Shown one piece after another: positions 11,172-23,703 of a DNA stretch of 64,000 nt. Below the pieces are notes generated by a model. That model was not told where the DNA came from. It was given only the letters and a program-made list of their open reading frames with translations, and made no database searches. Positions within the stretch are counted from its first letter, which is position 1, and the number at the start of each line of letters is the position of its first letter. The position numbers and the translations under genes are program-made. The stretch comes from Maratus speciosus (Eukaryota > Arthropoda > Arachnida > Araneae > Salticidae), in NCBI GenBank assembly GCA_963932465.1, contig OZ010786.1, positions 446,388,619-446,452,618 on the forward strand, in the 5' to 3' direction.

Positions 11172-13550
11172 AGAGACATGTAATAATTAAAACCTTATTA
11201 CTGCAATTTGTTTAAACGTGATGATTTAATTAAATCATCTTCTCTTAAGTTATCTTCTTTCAGCCTCCATAGAAAGTAAATTTTCTAAATATGGATTTTT
11301 TTAAAATTATTTTTCCTATTCATATATTCCAGTTCAGTTAATTTTTATTTTAGAACGAAATACTTTAAAAGAAACATAAGTGCAATTTTCACTGGTTTGA
11401 TTTCGCGTCTTAAAAAAAGCATTTTTTTATGTTGCATTAAAAGTATGAGGAATAAAAAAAAAAATATTAAAAAAAAAAGAAAAAAAGATAGAGAGGAAAT
11501 AAAAGAAACAACCCTAAAAAAAAACAATGTAATTTTTAAAGTCATAATGAAAATTAATAGAAAGTAATTGCTTTATTTTATGTTTAATAATTAAAGATTT
11601 TAGCTTATGATCTTTTATTTTTAATAATGCTTGTTTTTCTAGATTGCAATGAAGTTTTTATTAACTATCAGAATTACTGTATTTCTTTTATTTCCTTCAT
11701 ACATTTTGAAGTACGTACTACTCTACAAAATTTGATGTATTTATATAAAACTTGCATTATTAAAAGTTAATTAGTTTTGTGTTCTGTTGAGAGTCTAATA
11801 CTTGGATGATTTTATGTATTTCAAATTTTAAAAAAATAATAATAAAAGATATGTAATAATTAAAACATTAAAACCTTATTACTGCAATCTGTTTAAACGT
11901 AATGATTTAATTAATTTTTTTTAATTAATCTTCTTTCTGACTCTACGGAAAGTAAATTTTCTAAATATGAATTTTTTTAAATTATATTTTCCTGTTCATA
12001 TATTCCAGTTCAGTTAATTTGAATTTTGGAACGGAATACTTTAAAAGAAACGTAAGTGCAATTTTCACTGCTTTGATTTCTCTTGTTCAAAAAATATTTT
12101 TTTATGTTGCATTAAAAGTAAGAGGAATCCAAAGAAAAAGAGAGAGAAAAAAAGAAACATCCCTCAAGGAAAAATGTATATTTTAAAGTCATAATGAAAA
12201 TTAATGAAGTACTTTTTCGTTCTCACAGTAATATATATTTCTCTCTGAAGCTAAAAAACAACAATAATGTAATAAATAGTGGGATTCGTCCACCATGCAC
12301 CTGCAAATCCTTCGTAAAGTTGTACGTAAAACAATGTATTACGCTATCATGGAATATAATATAGGGTTTCTCTTAAAAGGTTGAAGCACGGGTTAATTTT
12401 TTACGTGTCGGAGATTAAGATGGCAATGTGAATTGCAAAATTGGAACACATTAAAAACATAGGTTTGTTTAATGAATTGGTCTTTCCAATAATATTTAAA
12501 AAGATGAAATTCAAAGTTTTATAAGAATACTTTAGACGAAGATGGTCAATGGAAAGAAACTTCGTTTTGCTGCAACAAGCTCATTTTTAAAAAAACTCCA
12601 TATGTGTATTATAAAAACGAATGTTGAAAACGGATCGCTGTGAATACTTGCAAAACGTCAAATTGGAAATGTAAATCTGTGAGATTTGGCAAGACAGGAG
12701 AAACACGGACGATAATACATATATATGTATTTGACCTGAAACAAAAGATAATAGATGGTTCCAATAGTATTAGTGTCGTTAATATATTTAGAAGAGTGCA
12801 GTGATGTATTAAATTTAAGAGAAAACACTATGATAATACTTTGTAAATTATAATTTTTTAAATATTTTTCTTTTATTCAGAATAGTATTACTGTATTTAC
12901 AGGATTTCTATTTGCGTTATGCTTTATTTAGATGCATTCATTATGACTTCTCAACCGACTATTGAACAAAGAATATTATGTAATTCATTTGTCCCATACA
13001 ACAGACAAAAATCCACATATTAATTCTGTAAGCTTACTGTAGAGTAATTAATAGTAAAATAAGTTTTGTTGCTGTTGGATAACTATCTACGAAAACAACG
13101 AGATTTGATTTAAAGATATTAAATTATAGACAGCTATTTAATTCTCATTGAAGAAATCAATTCTATCGTGTTTTTTGTTTTGCTAATAAATAATTATGTG
13201 CACATTTATTTTTAAAGTGTTAGTTTTAGTCTATTTTGATAAAATATATTCTGTTGTTCAGTGAAAAAGTATCTTAATTGTATTATCTCGATTTATTGAA
13301 ATGGAGACATAATAACACATAACAGAAATTTCTGTTGTATTAAGCTCAGCTGATGTTTATGATTTCGTGAGTAAAAGGTGTATATTTGTGATATTCTGTT
13401 ATTGTTAATCTTCCGGTTCTTCTGGAATATTTGTAAAAATTAATACCTGTGACGTCCAAAGGACTATCTTTCTTCCTCTATATACGATCAGATTTTATTA
13501 ACAATTTACAGGGTGTTTTGTTTAAATCCAATTCGTATATAGGGGTGAGA

Positions 13551-15568
13551 TGCCTTATAGAGTTTCAATGTAAACAATAATTTTTGTGAAGCAGTGTAAA
13601 ACATAATGGGATGAATAAAAGTAACTTTAATTTTTTAGTCATACTAAATTTTTTAACTTATTTAATATTAGGAAGTTACAAAAATACGAATCTAACAAAC
13701 GTTGGCAATATAATGAAAGAACAAACTAATATATATTTGCTACATAATTATTTATGTTATGTTAATATATTTGGTTGTGCAATATTTGTTTAATATATTT
13801 TGTTTTACTTAATATTTAAAAGAATTGTGGCTCTTAAGCATGCCAATTTTTAAACATTGTAACAAGTTTACCTACGGTAAAGCCACTGTGATAAAGTGCT
13901 TTAGAGTCAAGCTTTTTTGTTAATCTTTTTCATATGTCCCTTTGTTCATTTTAACAATATCTCAGGTCTGCCACATACTGCAAATTTGTTTAAGAACTTT
14001 GAGCAGCTTTTATATAACCAACAGTTTCAATGAATGGACTTGATCCCATCACAATTACTCGAGGTTTTATTGCACTCTGCTAGACACTCTGAAGAATCAT
14101 TCTCATTCGCTTTAAAAAAAAATCCTCGTGTTCTCAATCTGGAAAGGAATTTAATCATCATCTATATCACCGTCAGTTGAAGATTCTGTCTTTCTACCCT
14201 TTGACTTCTTATCTAATTCCTTTTTAGAAAGGCTTGAGGCACCCGGAAATTGGCAGTTGCTATTGTCACACCGATTTAGTTTGATTTTTATATGCCTTAA
14301 AAATTATTTTTATTTGAATATTAAAAGAGAAAAAAAAAACTTTGGTGAAAATTACGTCATATTTAAAACGATACCTTTAAAATGTCTAATTTAAAATAAA
14401 TTTCTTATAGTGTCTTTATAAAATTGTTTACTTAGCCATTTTATACCAGCTAACTTTAAATTGTTCGGTTGATCTTATTTAATCAAACACGAAAGTAGCA
14501 GTTAGCTGTCTCGACAGCAATTGATTCTGTCTTAAAATCCCTCAGCCAAAAGGAAATGAATGGAAACTTGATTACAGGAGATCGCCACTAGTAATTTAAT
14601 TACGATTTAATCTTCCGTAATCTTTTCAAAGCTGATCAAATTAGCGTGGTTTTACAGTCTGCGGCGTCTGGTGGAAGTTGGCAAGCATAGCTCGCAGAGG
14701 GCAGAAACCCCTAGTTATCTAAAATTTTATTATATACTATCGGTATTTACATTTATTAAAATTATTTATAACTGCATTTAAAATAATATTTTTAACAATG
14801 ATTAAAATAATAATTATTAAACAAATTTTTATAAAGCCCATTAAAGTTGGTAGGCAATAAAGTTTATTTATGAGGCAGAATGCGTATAGAAAACTTTCAA
14901 ATTATGTTCACCTTAGATTTTAATATTTCTTTATGTCATTTTAAACATTTAGAAAATTTATAATTTTAATAAATGATTTTTTTTAATCAGTTGATCAAAA
15001 ACACGATTTTATCACTGATTAAAGTTATCTGATTAAAATTGTTGACAAGTTAGTTAATAGCCAAGAGTAATTTAAACAATGAAGAAGTAACCAGGCATTT
15101 GACCGCAACGGAAAATAACCGGAATCTTATCCCAAGGAAAAACAAACGGCATCTTACCCCCCAAAAAATTTTTCGTCGACTCACCCGGCAAGATGCCGGT
15201 GCCTCCTACTAACGTGAAGAAGCGGGACCATCATTTACGTTTTGCAGAAAGGCCAGGTACCAGTACTCTCTAAAAACATGAGATTTAGTTCTCTGATGTT
15301 TAAATTAAGACTTATATAGGCAAATAAAGAAGAAACGTAAAATATTTTGGGCACTTACCAGAAGTGTTAAGACGAAATAGCAATAAAAAAGTACTACTTA
15401 ATTTTTTTTTAAAGAGCGCAAATGGAAATTAAAGTATCACTAGGCAACCCTCTTCCTTAAAACTGAGTAGCGTTTCCCTACATCGCATCGCCTGAGCATA
15501 TGAAAACTACGTTGATACAGCATCTTGTACAACACGGCATCGCACGTCAAGTTACCCTAGTAATTCTG
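13551..15568. other. AT-rich DNA between the duplicated blocks
   Basis: No convincing gene is seen. On the minus strand, 14303-14151 holds a short open stretch ending in an acidic tail and a stop codon, discussed among the findings. A more GC-rich island lies at 15100-15260, with a GGCAAGATGCC palindrome but no recognisable product. Confidence 0.45.
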
Positions 15569-15808
15569 CACTGTAAAAAACTGGTGATTTTACAGTGTAT
15601 TACTAGCACTCCGGCCGCCAGTATTATACCCTAAAATCAACAACAATAAACCAATAAACCGTGTAATAAGCAGTAATATACCTTTAAGCAGTATCATACG
15701 GTAAATTGCAGCTAACATATTTATATGACGACTACATACTGCTGCTTATTTACGGTTTATTCTTGTTAATTTTTCCATATAATACTGCCAAAATTTCCTT
15801 GTGCAGTG
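15569..15808. mobile_element. CACTGT-TIR MITE, short copy
   Basis: The ends are CACTGTAAAAAA and TTGTGCAGTG, length 240 bp. It is collinear with the first and last parts of the copy at 10255-10797, including AGTATTATACC, GTAATATAC and GTTTATTCTTGTTAATTTT. Both copies are followed by related flanking DNA (AGATTAATT...GAAGCTAAATTTA), so they belong to one larger duplicated block. Confidence 0.65.
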
Positions 15809-16392
15809 CAGATTAATTATGTTTGGAAAATAAGAAGCTAAATTTAATAATTATAGTAAAAAAAACTAACAGAAAGTAATTTCTTTATTTTATAAGTGTT
15901 GAATAATTAAAGTTTTAAGCTTGTGATTTTTATTTTTAAAACTGCATTGTTTTCTTGATTGCGATGAAATTCTTATTAACTATCAGAATTACTATAATTT
16001 TTTATTTACATCATATTTTTTTAAAGTACTACTCTAAAAAATTTGGAAGTATTTATGAAAAACTTACATTGTTAAAAGTTAATTAATTTTCACTGCTATT
16101 GAAATTCTAGTACTTGGATAATTTTATGTTTTTCAAATATACAAGAAAGTAATTAAAGTGTAGTAATAATTAAAATCTTATTACTGCAATTTGCTTACAC
16201 GTGATGATTTAATTAAATCTTTTAATATATCTTCTTTCAGACTCTACAGAAATTAATTTTTTTTTAAATACGGATTTTTTAAAATTATTTTTTATTCGTG
16301 TTTTCCAGTTCAGTTAATTTGTTTCAGACCGAAAAACTTAAAAAAAAAAAAAAAACTTGAGTGCAATTTTCTCTGTTTTGATTTTTCTTGTT

Positions 16393-17067
16393 AAGGGGAT
16401 CCGGTGCTCAAAATTCTATTTTTTTTTTATTTATAGAGATTTTGTTATGAATTTTTTTTCTGAAATATATTTTAATATAATAAGAATACTCATGTAAAAA
16501 AATCTGAATTTTTTAAATATTTATTTTTTTTAATTTTAAACATATTTAATTTTTGATATAAATCCGGAAGTACTTACTCGATTTACAAAATTTTTACACT
16601 TTTGTGTAAAGAAAGTGTATCATTTTAATTTTTGTCTTCAGAATTTATTAGAATATTGATTATGAATTTTATATAAATATTTTCTGCAAAAAATGAAGTT
16701 CTTTTAAGAGAGTTTATCATTAATTAGCATATTTTCACAATTATCACACAAAATTAAAAATTCTGAAAGCAATTTGTTGGAAATATAGCCTAAAACCTCT
16801 GTTGAAAATTTCATACATATATCTTGCAAGGAACTTTAGATATATTCTCTTAAAGTTGACAAATCGTGAAAATATTCATTTTGAGATAAATGAAGTTACA
16901 GACAGTTAAAGTGCATCGCATCTCAAGACAAAAGATATTATATCTCTGGATCTAATGAAGATAACAGCATGCGGTTTGCAATATTTAACGTTAAAAACTC
17001 AATATATTTTTTAAGACAATAAAAAAAAATTGCATTTTTTTGAGAATTTTTAGCCCCGGACCTCCTT
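16393..17067 (+). mobile_element. GGGGATCC-TIR element, copy 1 (~675 bp)
   Basis: Left end TTAAGGGGATCCGG and right end CCGGACCTCCTTAG form an imperfect inverted repeat of about 22 bp continuing into GCT.AAAATTCT. TTA lies at both junctions, as expected of PIF/Harbinger-type target duplications. The paralogous empty site is present in copy A near 12088 (TTGTTCAAAAAATATTTTTT) and again near 11405. The second copy lies inverted at 53730-54415. There is no coding region, so it is non-autonomous; the superfamily is inferred from the target length only. Confidence 0.75.
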
Positions 17068-17401
17068 AGAAAAAATATTTTTTATGCTGCATTAAAAGTA
17101 TGAGGAATGCTAAAAATAGAAATATCTCTCAAGAAAAAATGTATATTTTAAAGTCATAATGAAAATTAACGACGAATTTTTTTTTTGTCTTCACAGAATA
17201 TATATTTTTATCTAACGCCAAAATATAACAGTAACATGACAATAAATAGTCGTAGTCGTCCACTACTCTCCTGCGAATCCTTTATAAATTTCTACCTAAA
17301 ACAATATATTATGCTGTCATGGAATAAAAAACAGGGTTTCTCTAAAAAGGTTGAAGCATGGTTTAATTTTTTACGTATTGAAGATTAAGGGGTCTCAAGA
17401 C

Positions 17402-18460
17402 TCTAAAATTCGAAAAAAAAAAAAAAAAAAAAAATATTTTCCACATTTTATGAAATTTTCAGCATTTCTGCACTTAACTACCTTTAGCTTTTCCAATTAT
17501 ATTTAGTTAAAAAAAATATGCACAGTTTTACTTATACGTGTAAACCAAACTGGCATAAAAAGTATTAGTTATTCTAACTGATATCGAATACCCATGAGGT
17601 ATTTTGAAAAGTTCTTCATAACGCTTAAAATATTCAGGAAAACTCTTTATTTTCCTCCAAAATTATTTTTTTATTTGTTGTGTGATAAATATATGCTATA
17701 ATTCATATAGTGTGCCCTTGAACAGTATTTACAATGAAAAAAAATGCCATTTAACAAATTACAAAGACCATTTGGAATATAATTTTTTCAAAGTCTAAAA
17801 TTTAAAACATAAAAAAATGCATGGAGTTGATCATACATTACGTATGCCATGGATTACATTTTTCGATACTGTAAATTTTTAAACTTCTACGGAGCTGGTC
17901 ATACATTACGTACGCCATGGATTAAACATTAATATTCCTGGACCAATTTTAAATGAAATTTCATTCTTAAACTTCTAAACATCCCGCAATATTACTTTTT
18001 ACACCGTCGTATAGAGAAAAAGATGTTCTTTTAAATGCAATTTGTTTGAAAGCTGTATCTCAATTTGTTTTCGAGTTATTAAATTTTTTTTTGTAGTTTT
18101 TATTACTTTTTTGTCATAGTGGCAACAGAAATATCCACCTCTGTTGAAAGTAAAGGGAAAATACAGATTACTGTATAGATCAATCAGAAAATGAATAAAA
18201 TGCGCAATTCAACTAATAAAACGCTTCAGATATGTTTTTGATTTCCTACCCTGACCGAGGACTATATAACCATTTTTCCAAATGGTTTAAAAAAAAGACA
18301 ATTTTCAACATTTAATATCTTAAAATTTCAACATTTAATATTTTTAAATGCATGAGATTTTAAAACACAATTTTCATTGGGATGTAAGATATAAGTATGT
18401 TCTTCCATTTAATGGTTTTAAACAATTGCAGTATCTAGAATTAGTATCTTTTAAACAAAA
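17402..18460. other. AT-rich segment specific to copy B
   Basis: A poly(A) run lies at about 17412-17432. A local duplication carries CATACATTACGTATGCCATGG at 17832-17852 and its near copy at 17890-17910. A block at 17995-18110 is an inverted, diverged relative of 27890-28000. No gene is seen. Confidence 0.45.
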
Positions 18461-18570
18461 GATAATAAATGCTTTCGGTGATATTAGTCTCGAGAATAGT
18501 ATTAGAAGAGTTCAGTGATGCATTAAGTTCAGGGAAAACACTATGATTATGCTTTGCAAATTAACATTTT

Positions 18571-19240
18571 TTACTTTCTTCTATCTTTACAAGAAGAAAG
18601 TATTGGATCCGTGAAAATTTTCGAAATTTAGTTTTAGACGGATTTACACGTTTTAGGGGTCAGAGAACCCGAAAAACATGTTTTTGTCAATAAAATATCT
18701 GTCAGTGAGTCTGTGAGTCTGTCTGTCTGTTCGTCCGTCCGTCCATCTGTCTGTATGTATATGACACAAATTTTGTGGTCGCTCTATCTCAAGAACTAAT
18801 GAAGTAAATTTGCTAAAACTTTAGATTCCGTTACTGCCTTATATAAATTGGTGCTGATTACTTTTTTGTGTAAATCTCCCTACAGGTGGCGCTGTTATGC
18901 TGCATTTTTCACGATTATCGCAATAGCTGCATCTCAAGAACAAATGCACGGATTTTCATCAAACTTCAGATTCAGTTTAGTCCCTGTTATAAATTAGTGT
19001 TGTTTATTTTTTGATGTAAACCGCCTAACAGATGTTACTGCTATGCAGAATTTTTTACGATTTCCGCAATAGCTCTATCTCAAAAACTAATGCACGGATT
19101 TTCATCAAACTTCATAGTCAGGTAGAAATTGACATAAGTTGTTACTGATTAAATTTTGGTGTAAATTACCTAACTGGTGGCGCTGCTATGCTACATTTTT
19201 CAGGAAGTATTAACATGTATGAGATAAAAGAAAGTTTTGG
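18571..19240 (+). mobile_element. Hairpin plus minisatellite element, copy 1
   Basis: It begins with a perfect 9-bp hairpin, CTTTCTTCT...AGAAGAAAG, continues through a TCTG/TCCG run (about 18706-18758), and then enters a tandem repeat of about 140 bp. The units are marked by GGTGGCGCTG, GCTATGCTGCATTTTTC and TTTTCATCAAACTTC; about three are recognisable. The right end, GAGATAAAAGAAAGTTTT, mirrors the left AAACTTTCTTCTATC. It interrupts copy B of the large duplication; copy A has no such sequence at about 12865. A second, longer copy is at 30648-31545. Confidence 0.65.
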
Positions 19241-19685
19241 ACTAGTTTAAATATGTCTCTTGAATTCAAAATTCTATTACTATATTTATAGGATTCTTGC
19301 TTGTGTTATGCTTTATTTAGATGCATTCTTGATGAAATTTCCAATCGATTATGGAACATAGAATATTATGCATTTTTGATGAAATTCCTAACTGATTATG
19401 CAACAAAGAATATTGTACATTCTTGATGAGATTTTCAACCGATTATGGAACAAAGAATGTTACGCAATTCATGTATTCCATACAGAAGACGAAAGTTCAC
19501 ATATTAATTCTTTAAACTTACCATAGAGTAATTAATAGTAAAATAAGTTTTGTTGCTGTTGCATACTATCTACGAAAATGACGAGATTTGACTTTGAAAG
19601 ATATTAAATTATACTCAATTATTTAACTATATTCTCATTGAAGAAATTTATTCTATTGTGGTTTTTTGTTTTGCTAATAAACAAT

Positions 19686-19766
19686 TATTATTTATTATTA
19701 TTTATTATTATTACACACATTTATTATTACACACATTTATTTATTATTATTACACACATTATTTTT
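19686..19766 (+). repeat. (TTATTA)n / ACACATTTATTATT microsatellite
   Basis: Imperfect TTATTA repeats are mixed with three copies of an ACACATTTATTATT-like phrase. It lies near the end of copy B, where copy A has only a short ATTATGTGCACATTTATT. Confidence 0.8.
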
Positions 19767-19870
19767 TTAAATGTATATGTTTAGGGCTGTTTTGATAGCT
19801 CTGTTGTTATGTGAAAATTTATCTTAAGTGTATTCTCGCAATTTATTGAAATGATGACCTAATAAAGCAT

Positions 19871-20749
19871 CGATGAGTGATAACTGAAATCGAAAAAAGA
19901 TTTTTTTAGAAATCGATTTTTGACTGGTGATATCTATTAAAGAAATTTGTTGCGGATATTTCAAACTTCTAAGGGGTTTCTATTTGCAATGATACAGTAT
20001 TTCACGAATTATTTGTCATAAATAGTCTGAAACCTATATCATCGAACTTTCGGCGGCGTCGCTACTGAGACTAAGGATGTTTGAAAATTCTGGATTTTTC
20101 TTAGAATATCAAAAGTTCTTCCGGTATTCTTATTGGTACCTTTATAAGTAATTTGATTTATATCCAAGTGATATTTACGTAAGAATAGTAGAAACTTAAG
20201 CATAAAGAAAACCCTCTATATTTCCTATGTTACAAAAAAAATATATTCCAATAAACAGTGAAGTCATTTCTTCTTGTGTAATTTCTGAAACGTACTTATC
20301 AATTTTGCTTCAATTCTTTCGGTCGTTCTTTATCAAGTTTTTCTTGGATTTTATAGAAGCGAAAAATACCGATTTCGGAAAAACAGTCTTGTTTAACTGT
20401 ATTAATTTTACAGTCAAATTTATGCATTTATCCAGTGACATCTTTTCTTCTGCCGGCTCCTCATCTCTGTTCTTCTACGTTGCTACCACCGTTATCGGCG
20501 CTCAGAGTCAGCGATCTCACTGACCGGTATTCCATCGCTTTCGATCTCAAAGTTTGCAAACGATTTCTATTTTCTTATATTTTATAAGTTAGAAGTGTAA
20601 ATAAAAGATGGAGGATGCTGGATTTTTAAGTTGCCGTATTTTCCAGGTCACACTGTACATCCTATAAGTACATATCTATTCAGTGCATGTATTCCGTGTT
20701 ATCGTAATAAATAAATAAATAAATAAATAAATAAAACGAGTTCTTCAAA
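19871..20749. other. No recognisable gene; 98-codon open frame judged chance
   Basis: The stretch at 20227-20523 is open for 98 codons on the plus strand, but the translation shows no family motif I know and contains several Cys and Phe runs typical of random AT-rich sequence. An (AAAT)n microsatellite lies at about 20706-20734. Confidence 0.4.
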
Positions 20750-21130
20750 ATCAATTTAATTTAGCCTAATATTTTCTATAATTTAATTAAAATATACTAG
20801 TAATGATTTAGCATACAAAGATTCAAACAGTAATTATTTAAACTTACAAACCAGCAACAAACACTAAAACATGTTTTCTGTTTGTTACATACTTTTTACC
20901 AAAATAAATGACATTTAACTTAGAAGGATTGAATTATAGGCAATTACTGAATTCTCAGAAAAGAAAGTAGCTACACAGTGTTTTTCTTTTGCTAATAAAT
21001 AATTCTATATCTGTTTATATACAAAGTAATTGCTTTGAAATGCTATGGTGTGCTGATATGTGAAAATATATCCTATTTATATTTTCATAATTTACTGCAT
21101 TTATATTCTCATAATTTAGGCCTATAAGCT
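20750..21130 (+). repeat. Third, diverged fragment of the large duplication
   Basis: It shares ordered blocks with 13020-13320 and 19500-19800: ATTTAAACTTACNA, TTGCTAATAAATAATT, GTGAAAATATATC and a tail near TTTATTGAA/TTTACTGCA. It is more diverged than A and B are from each other, suggesting an older copy. Confidence 0.45.
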
Positions 21131-21516
21131 CAGTCTACCCTGAAATCGAAGTAAATTATAAAAAAAAATTAGCATTAAAATATTAAAACTACGATATCAG
21201 AATTAACAGTAAAATAGATTAAAATTAAGTTGACGAAAGTAAGTAAACACTAACATTAAAAGATTTTATCCGCTGTTTTTAATGATTTTTAAAAAACTAA
21301 ATAAAATTAATTTTTAATTTTCTTTTTACGTTTCGATAAATAAGATAGCATAAACCATCATCAATATTATCAATGATACTCAACTGTCATTAAGATATTT
21401 TGTAAGATATCTTGAAAGTTCAATTTTTTTTTTTTTTAATCTAGCAATATTGGCTAATAAAGCCTCTTATTGTATCTATATTAAACAAGTTGGAAATTGC
21501 TTGTCAAACGTGGCAA

Positions 21517-22412
21517 ATGAGGTGCGTTCGTACTATAACTAGTTTTATAATTATTTTTTGCACCCCATATTGTACTGAATGTATATTTTTTGCACTTCAT
21601 AAGTGCATAGTCTGTAACATCATTAAAATGCACTTGCAATATTTTTTCCCCATTCCCCGTAATGCAACGGAAAACTTTTGACTGTCCCTGTAATTAAACT
21701 ATACATCCGATGTTCATAAAATTGGAAATAGCTCGACAAAATTTTGCAACAATTATATATTTAAAATTTCAGACCATTCGTATTCTGTAACATCATTTAA
21801 ATGCACTTGAAATATTTTTTTTCCAATTGGCCGTAATGTAACGGAAAAACTTTGACTGTCCCTGTAATTAAACTATACATCCGATTTTCATAAAATTGGA
21901 AATAGCTCGACAAAATTTTGCAACAATTATATATTTAAAATTTCAGACGATTCGGAAGGCTGTAACATCATTAAAATGAACTTGCAATAATTTTTTCCCA
22001 TTGGCCGTAATGTAACGGAAAACTTTTGACTGTCCCTGTAATTAAACTATACATCCGATTTTCATAAAATTGGAAATAGCTCGACAAAATTTTGCAACAA
22101 TTATACATTTAAAATTTCAGACGATTCGGAAGGCTGTAACAACATTAAAATGCACTTGCAATAATTTTTCCCATTGGCCGTAATGTAAAGAAAAACTTTT
22201 GACTGTCCCTGTAATTAAACTATACATCCGATTTTTATAAAATTTGAAATGGCTCGACAAAATTTTGCACCAATCATACATTTGAAATTTCAGACCATTC
22301 TGTAGGGTAGTTTTTGCTCTGTTATATGCGGACGGACGGACGGACAGACGGACACACGGACTGAACGACGACTATAGGTGCTACGTATTTATATAATTAC
22401 GAACGCACCTAA
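21517..22412 (+). mobile_element. AGGTGCGTTCG-TIR element carrying a tandem array
   Basis: The ends GAGGTGCGTTCGTA and TACGAACGCACCT are inverted repeats of about 13 bp. The same termini bound 46812-47263 and the nested copy 36731-44444. Unlike those, this copy has four to five tandem units of about 175 bp inside, followed by a GGAC/GACA run at 22329-22360. There is no coding region. Flank similarity is too short to name a superfamily. Confidence 0.75.
21617..22320 (+). repeat. Tandem array, ~175-bp unit, four copies plus part
   Basis: Units start near 21617, 21787, 21964 and 22136 with GTAACATCATTAAAATGCAC-like sequence. Each continues through GCCGTAATGTAACGGAAAA, TTTTGACTGTCCCTGTAATT and GCTCGACAAAATTTTGCA. 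Similarity between units is high, higher than that of the surrounding repeats, so the array is young or homogenised. Confidence 0.85.
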
Positions 22413-23703
22413 AAAGGACAAATGTATCCGTTTTAACGCTGACGTCATTTTGAAGGTGGCATCACCAAACGATTAAATTTAACTTTTAAAAATTAAAAGA
22501 TTTTATCCGATGTTTTTAAAGATTAAAAAAATAATAATTTTTTTTTTTTTATGTTTATATAAATAAGATAGCGTAAACCATCCTCAATATTATCAATGAT
22601 ACTCAACTATCTTTAAGATATTTTGTAAGATATCGTGAATCATCAAAAAAAAATTTTTAAATCTAGAAATAGTGACTAATAAAACCTCTTATTGTATGTA
22701 TATTATAAAGAACAAATGTGTCCGCGCGTAACGCTGATGTCATTTTGACGATGGCATCACTAAACGATTAAATTTAACTTTTATTGCAATTTTTTTACAC
22801 TTCTCAAAATCGCACATTTAAAATTTTTCTATCGTCGAATAGGGAAAACATTGTACTTTCAAATGAAATTTGTTTAAAAACTATATCGCAATTTGTTTGA
22901 AAATTTTATTGCTATTTGCTAAATTTTTATTATTTTTTTAATAATATTTAGGCATATTTTTTTAAATCTAATGTCGATCGCTTGCAGACGATTCCGTAAG
23001 ATAAATACGTATGTACTGAAATTAATATAAATAACGTAGCATTTGTCTCAAGTTTATATGACATAACGAAATTAAAACATTAACAATTCACTAAATAAAA
23101 CAATGAAATACCAAACTATACATTTAAACACTAAAATGATTTGAATAAAAAAAGGCTGGTTTTAAATAGTGATCTTTGGCGATTGCTTTTGCTGTTAACT
23201 ACTGGCGCGAGGCCAATACAAACCTATCGCTTTTAATAAATTTCAAAACACCATTTAACCTAAATACCATTTTTCATAAGTATATGATTTTTGCTATTGT
23301 TAGTGCTTATTATAAAAAAATTAAATTAAAAAAATCTAATATAATTAAATAAATAGTTTTCATTTATATTGTGTAACCGAGAAGCCCGGGTATATCCCCT
23401 TGTTAAAATGAAAGAGCAGTTTCACAAAATCAATTCAGATTGAGATTTTAAATTTAATTATAATAATCCGGTAATAACTTACGTATGTATAACTGTATAA
23501 TCAGCCTCCCCCCCCCCCAAAAAAAAACTTATATTGTAATTACGAAATTGTCCTAAAAAAAAAGGCCCCCAAAGACTCAGCCATTCGACTGAATAGTAAG
23601 CCTTTTTTTCAAACTTTCTTCTATCTCATACAAGCTAATACTCGAAATAAAACATAGTCGAAGTCAAAAATTAAGTCTAGATTGGAAACTTGGGTGATTC
23701 AGT
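22413..23703. other. AT-rich DNA without a gene
   Basis: A block at about 22480-22740 resembles 21240-21480 just upstream of the element at 21517 (both share AAGATAGCGTAAACCATC-like and GATACTCAACT sequence followed by AAGATATTTTGTAAGATAT). The 21.5-kb element therefore sits between two diverged direct repeats of about 240 bp. A C run lies at 23509-23518. Confidence 0.5.

Larger units (their letters stand above)
10255..13550 (+). repeat. Large duplication, copy A (~3.3 kb)
   Basis: Copy A aligns in order with 15569-19870. It starts with the CACTGT MITE, runs through GAAAGTAATTGCTTTATTTTAT, GATTGCAATGAAGTTTTTATT and GTTGAAGCACGGGTTAATTT, and continues to GTAGAGTAATTAATAGTAAA. It also contains an internal duplication of about 700 bp: 10858-11570 and 11563-12230 are near copies. 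Divergence by eye is around 10-20 percent. No coding frame is conserved between copies. Confidence 0.75.
15569..19870 (+). repeat. Large duplication, copy B (~4.3 kb with insertions)
   Basis: Copy B is collinear with copy A (10255-13550) but interrupted by two inserts that copy A lacks: the TIR element at 16393-17067 and the hairpin/minisatellite element at about 18571-19240. Copy B also has a three-unit local repeat around 19316-19450 (ATTCTTGATGA...TTATG..ACA.AGAAT) where copy A has one. The order of markers is otherwise the same. Confidence 0.75.

Noticed and set aside
20227..20523. 98-codon plus-strand open frame
   Set aside because: No family motif, composition like translated AT-rich noise, and no supporting context. 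Kept only as a remark.
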